The position numbers and the translations under genes were made by a program. The notes under the pieces are model-generated. The model worked only from the letters and a program-made list of their open reading frames with translations, searched no databases and was not told the origin of the DNA. A DNA stretch of 50,907 bases from Thermoprotei archaeon (lineage in GTDB: Archaea; Thermoproteota; Thermoprotei; Thermofilales; B15-G2), in NCBI GenBank assembly GCA_003649445.1, contig QMRV01000013.1, forward strand, positions 1 through 50,907, written 5' to 3'. The stretch's first letter is position 1. Each line of letters starts with the position of its first letter. This document shows positions 9,473-18,292 of this stretch, piece by piece.

Positions 9473-10054
9473 TTAAGCCTTAATTGGTATACCTTTGCTT
9501 CTCGCTAAACACAGTAGAGGATCATTTATCCATTCTGAGAAACTAGTATCTTTTACTACAGCCTCAGCCATTCTGAAGCCCGAAACAATCCCATTGTACA
9601 GTCTAATTACCAGACTTCTTCTCAAACCTTTCTCGATTCCTTTAACAGTTTTAAACACTAAGTAAGACTCTATAATTTTCTTCAAGTATTTTGATACATC
9701 TACAAATATATTGGGTTTGAACTCAGGAAGCCAAGGCTGGTTTCCGCCACACCAGTAGTATAGTCCTTCGACTCCAGCTACTTCAGCAAGCTCTGCTCCC
9801 CTCCTATAGTACTTGTAGTTAGCGAGAACAGAGGCTCTTCTAGTAACTATTCCTACAGCTCTGTGGTCTGAGTGGCTTTCATGAATTTACCTGCTGAAAA
9901 CTATTTTCGGCTTAATTTCGCGAATTAATTCAACCATTTCTTTAACAGTTTTCTCAGAGTAGGTGTAGAAACCGTCCTCGTAGCCTAAATTAATGTATCT
10001 ATCTATACCGAGCACCTTACAGCACTCTTTCATTTCTTTCTCTAGTAGTAGTAT
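9473..10054 (-). pseudogene. N-terminally truncated PIG-L/LmbE-type deacetylase with an in-frame stop
   Basis: One continuous minus frame from 10054 to 9473 is interrupted only by a TAA at 9887-9889. Before it lies GYEDGFYTYSEKTVKEMVEL then REIKPKIVFSR; after it lies HESHSDHRAVGIVTRRASVL, the H-x-x-H zinc-binding segment of PIG-L family N-acetylglucosamine deacetylases. The family's N-terminal AHPDD metal-binding motif is missing because a stop at 10055-10057 precedes the frame. So two independent lesions are visible: loss of the N-terminus and a nonsense codon. The original function was probably deacetylation of an N-acetyl sugar conjugate. Confidence 0.7.
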
Positions 10055-10192
10055 TTAGACTACTATACGCGCTATGTAGGAAGTTTATTGAAGAGAAAGA
10101 GCTTAAAGCCAGATTTTTGTGAAAAGTACATAGAGTACGAGAAGAAAACACCTTTTCTTGTACCTCGTGTAAGAAAACCTGGTAAGCAGTAA
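10045..10192 (+). pseudogene. C-terminal scrap of an ICMT-like (isoprenylcysteine/phospholipid) methyltransferase
   Basis: The plus strand reads a hydrophobic stretch (VVVFRLLYALCR), then FIEEKELKARF, a frameshift in the five-T run near 10111-10115, and then CEKYIEYEKKTPFLVPR to a stop at 10190-10192. This is the C-terminal signature of the ICMT/NnrU-type membrane methyltransferases (EEKEL-x-x-x-[FW]-x-EKYI-x-Y-x-KKTP). It closely parallels the end of the broken gene at 49913-50404. Nothing of the N-terminal membrane part survives. Confidence 0.6.
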
Positions 10193-10273
10193 TTAAGTTT
10201 TTATTTTATGTGCAGAGCAGTATTTTAAATATTAACTTCATAGCCTTCTTTTATTCTAGTTAAACTGATAACC

Positions 10274-10513
10274 ATGGCGGTTATCTATAAGTGCTTCTGT
10301 GGAAAAATTTTCTATAGTAAAAAGATGGCTAGAGAGCATATCAAGAAAGAACACCCTGAGCTAATAGATAAAGTGCTTTCTCGTATGAGTAAGAGGAAAA
10401 TAGAGAACCTGAAGAGAAGAGGAGTAGATCCAGTTAACTGGGCTGCGGGGAGAATTGTTTCAGCAATGAGCCTTATGGGAAGCTTTTCAAATAAAAGTGT
10501 AGTCGAGTACTAG
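10274..10513 (+). CDS. Small C2H2-type zinc-finger protein
   Basis: A 79-aa basic protein. The N-terminus has a finger-like YKCFCGKIFYSKKMAREHIK with C-x-C and two histidines (H-x-x-x-x-x-H, ending EHP), consistent with one C2H2-type zinc finger. The rest is helical and basic (SRMSKRKIENLKRRG). Single-finger archaeal proteins of this size usually bind nucleic acid or proteins, but the target is unknown. It starts with ATG at 10274. Its stop overlaps the end of the convergent URO-D gene by 4 nt. Confidence 0.65.
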   Translation: MAVIYKCFCGKIFYSKKMAREHIKKEHPELIDKVLSRMSKRKIENLKRRGVDPVNWAAGRIVSAMSLMGSFSNKSVVEY

Positions 10514-11604
10514 CGAGGATACTTACCGTACTTTACTCCTAGCTCGAGCATAGCTAAGTAGTTCTCTACTCTACTGTAGTTTGTAATAGTGTTTCCTGAG
10601 CCAAGCGCGTATCCTCCTCCAGGACAACATTCTCTAATAATATTTTTAACGTATTCCACGAACTTATCTACAGGATATCTCGCTAGCTTGTCTACATCTA
10701 TTCCTCCTATTACAGCTATTTTATCTCCGTAGATTTTCTTAACTTCAGTTACAGGCATTATAGCGTCTTCGTAGGAGTGTTTACCGTCTACGCCTATCTC
10801 AATAATATCCTTCATTACTGCCTTTAGGTTGCCGCACGAGTGAAGAATATAGGGCTTGCCTTGCTTATGTGCCGTCTCAACTATTTCCCTGTACCACGGG
10901 AAAACATACTTCCTCATTAGCTGAGGCGAAATAAAGGTGCCGGTTCTCATTCCCCAGTCGTCTCCATTGCGCAGTACTACTACTTTATCGTACTCAGCAA
11001 TAATTTTCATTGCCTCTGTAATGAGTCTCCCTACTTTATCGAATACAAGCTCGACTAGCTTCCTGTTCCTGTAAAGAGCTTTAAAGAAGGGGACATAGCC
11101 TATAAGTTGCATAGTGTGCTCAAGTATTCCTCCACCAGTACCTCCAGCTACACCCATGTTCTCAGGCAATAGCTTAGAAAGTATTTCAAAAAGCTCGTAA
11201 TCAAGTAAATTCTCTACATCAGGCCACGGATAAGACTCATAGTCCTCAATACTCTCTATTACGCCCCTGTATTCATCAGTCCAAGTCCTAGTGCCCCTCG
11301 ACAACAAAGCAGTATCTTTGGTTGAAATAACATTATTTTTAGGTAAATTAAGGCCTACTTCAAAAGGTACACAGTCATAGCGCAGCCCTTTATAGAACTT
11401 AACAGTATACTTAAGGTACTTGACCTTATTTTCTCTTTTACTTAAATCCATTCCCCTAAGCTGTACTCCAAGAAAATACTCTATTACCTCTGCGTCTACA
11501 GAATGCTCGTAGAAAGGAACTCTATCAGGCTCTTCTCTCCACAGAACCGAAACAAGCCTCTCATAGTCTGGCTTTTCCTGTAGAATAATTTGAGGTACTT
11601 TCAT
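10510..11604 (-). CDS. URO-D/methyltransferase (MtaA-CmuA)-family protein
   Basis: A 364-aa protein of the uroporphyrinogen decarboxylase superfamily. A C-terminal half segment ILHSCGNLK gives H255 and C257, with a further Cys pair in ECCPGGGYALGSGN; this H-x-C...C arrangement is the zinc site of methyltransferase members such as MtaA rather than of haem-pathway HemE. The barrel also shows YGDKIAVIGGIDVDKLA. The likely role is transfer of a methyl group from a corrinoid or similar carrier, or an uncharacterised sugar- or aromatic-linked reaction. No corrinoid protein gene is next to it. Length is typical. Confidence 0.75.
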   Translation of the reverse strand: MKVPQIILQEKPDYERLVSVLWREEPDRVPFYEHSVDAEVIEYFLGVQLRGMDLSKRENKVKYLKYTVKFYKGLRYDCVPFEVGLNLPKNNVISTKDTALLSRGTRTWTDEYRGVIESIEDYESYPWPDVENLLDYELFEILSKLLPENMGVAGGTGGGILEHTMQLIGYVPFFKALYRNRKLVELVFDKVGRLITEAMKIIAEYDKVVVLRNGDDWGMRTGTFISPQLMRKYVFPWYREIVETAHKQGKPYILHSCGNLKAVMKDIIEIGVDGKHSYEDAIMPVTEVKKIYGDKIAVIGGIDVDKLARYPVDKFVEYVKNIIRECCPGGGYALGSGNTITNYSRVENYLAMLELGVKYGKYPR

Positions 11605-11874
11605 CCACTACTTAGGTTCTACCAAGCATATATCTGATTACTGTTTACATAAGCAAGTATACTCCCATCGACTTCCATGTCTAGCACTGATTTAAGCATA
11701 TACTCACCGAGGTATAATAAATTATAATAATCCGCGAAAACAAATAATATTCTGAGAAAATGCCAAAAGAAAGGAAGAAGAAAAAGAAGAGAAGCAAGAA
11801 AACACCAGTATAAAAAACAAGTAAAAAGACATACGAACCGAAACATGTAACTAACAAAGGTTGAATATTTTTAT

Positions 11875-12657
11875 TTAAGTATTCATCTCTTTAAGTACTT
11901 TTATATTATTAATACCATACTCGATCGCCTTCTTCTTCCACTCATCTGATAGCGAGATTACTACAAATATTCTCCAAATATCTGCCTTCAGATAATTTAG
12001 CAGATCTACTATAGCTTTTAAGAAGCCCAGTTTAGCAATATTTTTCACTAAAATCATTTTTATCGTCTTCTTCAATAACGCCTCTAGGAACATAAATATT
12101 AACTATTTTTTCCTCTCTCCAAGAGACATAGGATAAAAAAGAATATTTCTTAAGACAGTTTCGCTTCAGAGAAGCCTATACATACTTTGCATTTAAGCCA
12201 CTCTGATACAGCTAAAGCTAGAGGTGCATCTTCTTTAGGGTACATAAAAATAGTGTCTATAGAATTTGAGACCATGAATCTAGCTACTTCATATCCTATC
12301 CTACTATTCCCAGGAAATGAACATCATAGAGGTATCGCCGTGTTTCAACGTAGCCTCTAGAATTAATTGAAATCACTTTATTCACAATTTTCTCTACTAG
12401 ATTATTTTCAAGTATTTTTCAATAATTTTCTGCAAAGTCTTCTTTTCGGGAATATTTATTAAAGCTGTATATCGCCATAAAATATGTGAATTTATTTCCA
12501 GTATTTTCTCTAATTCTTTAAGCGTATAGAGTCCTTTAAGAGAATTTAGCAGTTTGACAGCCGTGTAGGGTGATTTTAACTTCTTGAGACTAGCCACTCT
12601 TATCGCTTCTCGGCTCTCTTCTGAAGTATTTAATACTACTACCTTGAAAATACTCAA
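11875..12657 (-). pseudogene. HTH-PRTase transcriptional regulator, multiply disrupted
   Basis: The first frame (12657-12397) gives an N-terminal region with a helix-turn-helix, LYTLKELEKILEINSHILWR. It ends in a stop, but other frames continue with EKIVNKVISINSRGYVETRR, then GYEVARFMVSNSIDTIFMYP, then EDAPLALAVSEWLKCKV, then a TAA, and finally LKAIVDLLNYLKADIWRIFV to the stop at 11875. Together these resemble the archaeal HTH plus phosphoribosyltransferase-like regulators (PyrE/GfcR-like, COG0856 type). At least three frameshifts or stops are needed to join them, so the gene is dead. It is divergent from the broken ATPase at 12721. Confidence 0.6.
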
Positions 12658-12720
12658 AGAATCTTCACTATATTCGAGAAGAACACTGTGTAGCTGCCGC
12701 AGAAAAACATTAATTTATTA

Positions 12721-14118
12721 ATGATTAATATGTTTGAACGTTTCCACAATAGAGAAGAGGAACTGAAATATTTGGAGGAAGAGTATAGGAAACAAAGTTT
12801 TTCTCTCATAATAGTTTACGGAAGAAGAAGAGTAGGTAAAACATTTTTAATTAAAAAGTTTTTAGAAAATAAAAGCTATGCTATTTACTTTTATGTTTCT
12901 GAAATGTCTTCTAAAGCTCTTAGAAGCGAATTAGCTAAAATAGTTTACGAAAAACTCAATATAAGGCTTTCTCTCGACCCTACTTGGGAAGAAATCTTTA
13001 GAACCTTATTTAAATACGCTAGAGAAAAACGAGTAGTAGTTGTACTCGACGAATTTCAGAGGCTACTGGAAGTAGACCGCTCAGCTATAACAGAGCTCCA
13101 GAAAATAGTAGACGAAGAGTCGGCCTCATCTAGAATAATGATAGTGTGCATAGGATCATCAGTAGGAGTCATGGAGTGAATATTTCATTACCGCCAACCT
13201 CTCTACGGCAGAGCGACAGGATTCCTTAAAATAAAACCATTCGACTTCGTTACAGCATACAGCTACCTCTCTAGCAGAGTTAAAGCTAGTCCAAAAGAAG
13301 CAGCCGAGCTCTACGGAGTCTTCGGCGGCACACCCTATTACCTGTCGCTAATCAAGTCGAACAGCTGGGCTGATGAAGCTACTAGACTAATATTCGATAA
13401 TAGGTCACCGCTCTACTGGGAACCTGAACTACTCCTCAAAACAGAATTAAGAGAACATGTAACATACTTTGAAATACTCAGACTACTAGCTTCAGGAAAA
13501 AATTCTTTTAGCGAAATAGCCGGAAGCCTCACGGCATCAAAGACTTCTTTAAGTTACTACTTAAACGTACTAATCAAAGACCTCGACATAGTTGAAAGAG
13601 AAGAGCCAGTAGGAGGAGGTAGAGCAGTATACAGAATAAAAGACAACTTCTTTAAATTCTGGTTTAAGTACGTCTTCCCGTATAAAAGTATACTAGAATT
13701 AGGAGAAGTAGAAGAAGTGATTAAAAACGTTAAAGAAGACTTCAATACCTACATGGGGCAGGTCTACGAAGAAATCGTTAAACAGTGTATTCGAAGACTA
13801 AAACTACCATTCAAGCCGCTAAAAGTCGGTGGATGGTGGAAAAAAGGAGTAGAAATAGATGTCGTAGCACTAGACAGAAAAGAGAAAAAGGCAGTACTAC
13901 TAGAAGTCAAGTGGAAAAACATCAATAGAAAAGAAGCCTATAAAATACTAGCAGAGCTTGAAGAAAAGGGAAAAGAACTACCTTACCCAACAAAGTACTA
14001 TGGCCTAGTAGGCCTAGATATAGATAGCCGTGAAGACCTAGAAAAAGACGGCTACTTAGTCTACGAGCTGAAAGACTTAGTAAAGCCGAACACCTATTCA
14101 GTTAACTTACCTAAATAG
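12721..14118 (+). pseudogene. Archaeal ATPase with nuclease-like domain, interrupted by one in-frame TGA
   Basis: One reading frame of 465 codons is open from the ATG at 12721 to 14118 except for a TGA at 13177-13179 (codon 153, after VGVME). It encodes Walker A GRRRVGKT (34-41), Walker B VVVVLDEFQRL near 105-115 and the sensor region MIVCIGSSVG. After the TGA come FHYRQPLYGRATGFLKIKPF, a winged helix with SFSEIAGSLTASKTSLSYY, and a C-terminal PD-(D/E)XK-like GVEIDVVAL...AVLLEVKWKN. Everything else is intact and family-like, so this looks like a recent nonsense mutation. Readthrough is possible but unsupported, since TGA is used as a normal stop elsewhere in the window. ATG at 12730 is an alternative start. 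Confidence 0.75.
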
Positions 14119-14177
14119 TCTTTATATAGAGAAAAAAATCAAGACCAAGAATATTATATCGCCTTAGCTAAAAATAC

Positions 14178-14188
14178 TTTTTAAAATA
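14178..14188 (+). promoter_or_regulatory. TATA box for the Cdc48-N-like gene
   Basis: TTTTTAAAATA lies 20-30 nt before the GTG at 14208, consistent with a leaderless archaeal transcript and supporting the GTG start. Confidence 0.45.
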
Positions 14189-14207
14189 TTTTAAGAAAGT
14201 GTAGTAC

Positions 14208-15017
14208 GTGGTCTCTAGAGAAATTTCACTTAAAGTAGCTGAAGCCCTTCAATCTGATAAGTGGAAAGGATTAGCTAGAGTAAGTTCCAAGACTCTAGCA
14301 GAACTCGAAGCATGTCCAGGAGAAGTTATTGAAATAGAAGGCAGCAGAAAAACAGTAGCCGTTGCACAGGAGACGCCCTATAATGAAAAAGACTTAATCA
14401 GAATAGATGAAACTACTAGAAACAACGCTGGCGTAAAACTAGGGGAACTAGTTAAAGTGAGAAAAATAGAAGTCAGCGAGGCTCAGAAAGTAGTACTCGT
14501 ACCCCCACTATCAGTCACTATAGACGAGTACTTCGCAAAATATGTTGCTAAAAAACTCGTAGGCAGAGCCGTAGTTAAGGGAGACAAAGTCAGTATACCT
14601 GTACTAGGCCACCCAATAGACTTCACAGTAGCATTAGTTTTACCAGACAAACCAGTAGTAGTCAAAAACCCCGAAGTAGTCTACATTGAGCAGAAAATAG
14701 CTGAACTAATTATACTAGACCTCTACCAAGACGAAGAATCTTCTAAAGTACTCCACGAACTATCTAAAGCAATCGAAGATTTCCCCGACACCGTCGATGA
14801 AATAAGGAGATACTTAGAGAAAATAGTTGTTGAGAATATTTCAGGCAAACTCCTCAATATAGGCGATATTATTTCAGTAAAAATTCTCGACCGCGAAATA
14901 AAGTTTAAAGTAAGACTAATACTTCCATCACCTTCCATAGCCTCACTGGACTCGAAAATAAGAATTAAAGTTCCTCTCCCCTCAGGAATATCGTCTTCTC
15001 CAATAACTGGTCGCTAA
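14208..15017 (+). CDS. Free-standing Cdc48/VAT N-domain protein with duplicated Nc subdomain, no AAA module
   Basis: A 269-aa protein. Residues 5-90 match the double-psi beta-barrel Nn subdomain of archaeal Cdc48/VAT: KVAEALQSDKWKGLARVS, ACPGEVIEIEG, DLIRIDETTRNNAGVKLGE and VKVRK. Residues 100-162 match the Nc subdomain (GRAVVKGDKVSIPVLGHPID then FTVALVLPDKPVVV). Residues 198-256 repeat that pattern (GKLLNIGDIISVKILDREIK then FKVRLILPSPSIA). There is no Walker A or any AAA domain. In VAT this N-domain binds substrates and adaptors. A lone copy could be a substrate adaptor, a chaperone-like binder or a competitor of full-length Cdc48. It starts with GTG at 14208 and ends 59 nt from the convergent FtsX gene. 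Confidence 0.72.
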   Translation: MVSREISLKVAEALQSDKWKGLARVSSKTLAELEACPGEVIEIEGSRKTVAVAQETPYNEKDLIRIDETTRNNAGVKLGELVKVRKIEVSEAQKVVLVPPLSVTIDEYFAKYVAKKLVGRAVVKGDKVSIPVLGHPIDFTVALVLPDKPVVVKNPEVVYIEQKIAELIILDLYQDEESSKVLHELSKAIEDFPDTVDEIRRYLEKIVVENISGKLLNIGDIISVKILDREIKFKVRLILPSPSIASLDSKIRIKVPLPSGISSSPITGR

Positions 15018-15076
15018 ATATTACTTAATAATAAATATTAGGATATAGTTAGTGAAATTGAATTAAAGAAAGAAAA

Positions 15077-18000
15077 CTAGCCTACGTGGAACTTTCTTTC
15101 CTTCAGCCAGCCCATTACTATATCCTTAATGACTGCCGCCGCCTGGTCTATGTAGACTATTGAGATTTCTTCTTCCTTCGGCTTAGCTACTAGCTCTACT
15201 GTATAGTAGTCTGTCTTAGGCATCTTCGTCATTATTAGCTCACAGTCGATGACAACTTTTCCTTTAGTTGTGTCTGAAACATACTTGAACTTAAATCTCT
15301 TTACACGCTTGCCGTCGGGGTGCTCTTCTTCCTCGAGCTCCTCTAAGTCTTCTATACGCTCAATAACTCCTCCCTCCAGATCCTTGAGCTTAGTGTAGAG
15401 ATATGAGTAGAAGACTACTGCTTCGTCCTCGTGTACGCGTATAGGCATGCCAATGGTCTTCGAAGTGTATGTGACTAAGTACTTTTCTTCACGCTCGATT
15501 TTCTCTTCCTCAGTGACTTTAGCTTTCTTAAATAATGTCGGAGAAACCTTGTAGGCTGCAGAGAGAGCTGGCCTGAATGAAGACAGCATCGATATTACTA
15601 TTGACAGCGTGACACCAATTATACTCCAGTACCACTCGAGCTTTTCTCTCACAATAAACTGGAATGGCTTAAACCACTCTGTTGTCATAAGCTTGTATGT
15701 AACTATACCAGAAATATAGCCTATTCCTCCCCCAATTAGTCCGTAGATAATAGACTCCATTAAGAACAAGGAAGCTATCTGCAGCGGATTGTAGCCTAGC
15801 GCGTTGAGTATGAATATTTCGCGGTGCCTCTCTCTAACAATACTGTACATTGTTACGGCTACGTTGCCGACTACTATTAGTATTGGGAACAGTAGCTCGT
15901 AGGAACCTACTATAACCATGCGCTCACCGAAGTGGTAAAAGCGAGCAGAACCATCCTTAACTACTGCGACATAGTAGCCTATACCCTTGCACTCTAGAAA
16001 ACTCCTTGTAGCCGCCTCTACGTTGACCCCGCTTCCAGGAACTAAAGCTATACTGTATACGCTCGATACGCGGGAAATACCTGTCTTCGTGTCGGGGAAC
16101 AGCCTGTACATCAAGTACTTCCAGCTGACAATAACTGTACTAGACGCATTACAGTAAACGATATTTTCTCCAGAGAGAATGAAGGGCAGTACCGGCTTCT
16201 TATCTATGTCCAAGTTCCCTACAGCAGCATCGTCGTATATGCCTACTACTGTCAAAGTATCTTTGTAAACACCGTAGATCCTGTTCTCTATGTAGAGCAC
16301 TACTTTATCGCCTACCTTTGCTCCAATCCTGTATGCAAGAGACTTTGGTAGCAGCACTCCCTCATCATCGAGTTTAGCTAAATCTCCTTCAACCACGTTT
16401 CCTTTAAGCCAGAACTCACGTTCCTCAGGCCCTATACCCATAATAGATACTATTCTCCTGCCGCCAACATAGATCTTAGATTCTCCGGCAAAAGTAGGCT
16501 TGAGGTAGGCTCTAACAGCGAGTACTTTCGGCTTAAAGAAGTGCTCGCAGAGACCAGTATCTTGTAGAGACAGCGACTCAGGCATATCCTTGTAGTATGC
16601 TCTAACAACAACTGCTGTACCCGAGTAGAGTACGTTGACTGGGGCTTCTGAAACAATAGTGTGTATTGTAGAGACAGATGTGAGTACTGTGAAAGCCCAT
16701 ATCAGTATCGCCAGCGAGAAAATAGTAATCGTTGTCCTCAGCTTCCTTACTCTAGCATATCTCTTAGCAATAGACGCTGTTATTGCCACAATACTTGAAA
16801 ACGACGCCTTACCCGGAACCTCGAGTTCCTTAAAGTAGCGCGGAAGCACGAAGAAAAGTGCTAGCGCCCCAGCCAGCGAGCCTATAGTGCTTACAGTGAA
16901 CTTAGTTGCATCTATTAGCTTAAAGCCTGGATAAGAATATATGAAGAGCACGAGGAACAACACATAGAAAGCTACCGTCGTAGCTATTTTTTTCTTCAAG
17001 TCTTCGTGAAAGAACATGCCCATAGCTATAGCGAATACAGCAAGTAACACTGGGAGTACTGCTGCACTTTCTTTAGCGACGAGCTTCATGAACATCAGCC
17101 TGTTGTAAAGTATACCTCTCTCACCTGGCCAGACAATAGCGTCAGCTTTCTCCAGCATAGTTAAGGCTTCTTCAACTCCAGTCTCTATAATGTAGCTTCT
17201 AGCTCTCTCTACAAGCCTCTTCGCTTCGTCAAGATACCTGTACCTCTCCTCAGCGACATAGAAGCCTATACTCTCGAACTCGTTTACCATAGACTCGAGC
17301 TTCCTTATATCCTCTTCAACTAGCTTAATACAGTAGCTGAGAGAGTCAGCTGTAATATCGTATACGAGGAAAGTTCCCTGAGAAAGCCCCTTCCTTAGAG
17401 TAGGATTATCTACGTAGAAGTGTACTTCATCGAAGTAGCCTGTCCTGTAGTTCTTAGCGGGCGCTGTAGCTAAAATAACTATAGGCGAGTCTGCGGGAAC
17501 TACAACAATACTTTCGTTGAGTGTTTTCGATATAGGACTGTTCTTCAGCACAAAGTACAGTACAGATCCGTACTCGTCTAGCAGACTTACTTTAACTCGA
17601 CCAGATTCACCAGTAATAGTCTTGACTACAGCTTCTCCACAGGAAAATACCTCAGAGTACCTCCGGTTCTCAACATTTAAGACAACGTAGCGCCTCCACC
17701 GCGAAACCTCTCCGCCAATATAGTATAGGTCTCCTTTAATGCATAGAACTGCACCAGGATAGAGCTTCACTTCACACTCTACTGACACCGCGTTTTTCTC
17801 TATAGTAAGGCATGCAGGAACATAGTCTATTAAACCTTTTTCATTGGCATGAATAAAGTGCAGAGTATAGCTCAACTGAGGAATAAGCCCTATAGAGAAA
17901 CGGCCTTCACTGTCGGTCTTAATGAGCACTGGAGAAGCTTTTGCCGCGCTCCTATTGTAGACTACGATAATTGTATCTCCCAGAGGCTTACCTGTTACAG

Positions 18001-18115
18001 CATCTCTTACGACACCCTTTACTTCAATATATATGCTAGGCTGACTATGGACTAGAGCTAGCTGAACTAGTATTACTGCTGCTAGCCCCATTAGCAAATA
18101 TTTTGAAGTCATCAT
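15077..18115 (-). CDS. FtsX/MacB-type permease with carboxypeptidase-regulatory-like ectodomain
   Basis: A 1012-aa membrane protein. A signal peptide (about 1-25, LLMGLAAVILVQLALVHS) precedes a carboxypeptidase-regulatory-like beta domain (27-115; VKGVVRDAVTGKPLGDTIIV and TDSEGRFSIGL). Further beta-rich sequence runs to about 255, followed by a helical stalk (262-330; LDEAKRLVERARSYIIETG). About three membrane helices follow (350-425) with YSYPG at 393-397, then RKLR at 457-460 opening the FtsX core. The core has a large external domain and the motif RERHREIFILNALGYNP before the last helices. A charged cytoplasmic domain ends the protein (about 880-1012). It follows the OPT gene on the same strand by 177 nt but has its own TATA box. 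No ATPase partner is nearby. Confidence 0.78.
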   Translation of the reverse strand: MMTSKYLLMGLAAVILVQLALVHSQPSIYIEVKGVVRDAVTGKPLGDTIIVVYNRSAAKASPVLIKTDSEGRFSIGLIPQLSYTLHFIHANEKGLIDYVPACLTIEKNAVSVECEVKLYPGAVLCIKGDLYYIGGEVSRWRRYVVLNVENRRYSEVFSCGEAVVKTITGESGRVKVSLLDEYGSVLYFVLKNSPISKTLNESIVVVPADSPIVILATAPAKNYRTGYFDEVHFYVDNPTLRKGLSQGTFLVYDITADSLSYCIKLVEEDIRKLESMVNEFESIGFYVAEERYRYLDEAKRLVERARSYIIETGVEEALTMLEKADAIVWPGERGILYNRLMFMKLVAKESAAVLPVLLAVFAIAMGMFFHEDLKKKIATTVAFYVLFLVLFIYSYPGFKLIDATKFTVSTIGSLAGALALFFVLPRYFKELEVPGKASFSSIVAITASIAKRYARVRKLRTTITIFSLAILIWAFTVLTSVSTIHTIVSEAPVNVLYSGTAVVVRAYYKDMPESLSLQDTGLCEHFFKPKVLAVRAYLKPTFAGESKIYVGGRRIVSIMGIGPEEREFWLKGNVVEGDLAKLDDEGVLLPKSLAYRIGAKVGDKVVLYIENRIYGVYKDTLTVVGIYDDAAVGNLDIDKKPVLPFILSGENIVYCNASSTVIVSWKYLMYRLFPDTKTGISRVSSVYSIALVPGSGVNVEAATRSFLECKGIGYYVAVVKDGSARFYHFGERMVIVGSYELLFPILIVVGNVAVTMYSIVRERHREIFILNALGYNPLQIASLFLMESIIYGLIGGGIGYISGIVTYKLMTTEWFKPFQFIVREKLEWYWSIIGVTLSIVISMLSSFRPALSAAYKVSPTLFKKAKVTEEEKIEREEKYLVTYTSKTIGMPIRVHEDEAVVFYSYLYTKLKDLEGGVIERIEDLEELEEEEHPDGKRVKRFKFKYVSDTTKGKVVIDCELIMTKMPKTDYYTVELVAKPKEEEISIVYIDQAAAVIKDIVMGWLKERKFHVG

Positions 18116-18142
18116 AGCTATTATTCTGAATTAACCTCCTCA

Positions 18143-18156
18143 ATAAATATTTTATC
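18143..18156 (-). promoter_or_regulatory. TATA box for the FtsX gene at 15077-18115
   Basis: On the minus strand this reads GATAAAATATTTAT and lies 28-41 nt upstream of the ATG at 18115. It suggests the permease can be transcribed independently of the OPT gene upstream. Confidence 0.45.
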
Positions 18157-18292
18157 ATCGATAGAAATTCTTGTTAGAATAATTAGAGTAAATTAGAGCT
18201 ATATCTTTCTACATTAAAAACAAGTAAACGCAATCTTATGTCAGAAAGTAGATTTGGAAAAAATAATGGTAAATAATTAAGATTTTATTACC

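Noticed and set aside
9274..9483. 69-codon plus-strand ORF
   Set aside because: It lies antisense to protein-like remnants on the minus strand and has no recognisable features, so it is probably a chance frame in a decayed region.
11619..11846. 75-codon hydrophobic minus-strand ORF upstream of the URO-D-family gene
   Set aside because: Its N-terminal half is low-complexity Phe/Leu produced by an A/G-rich plus strand. No family pattern, promoter or ribosome-binding site supports it.
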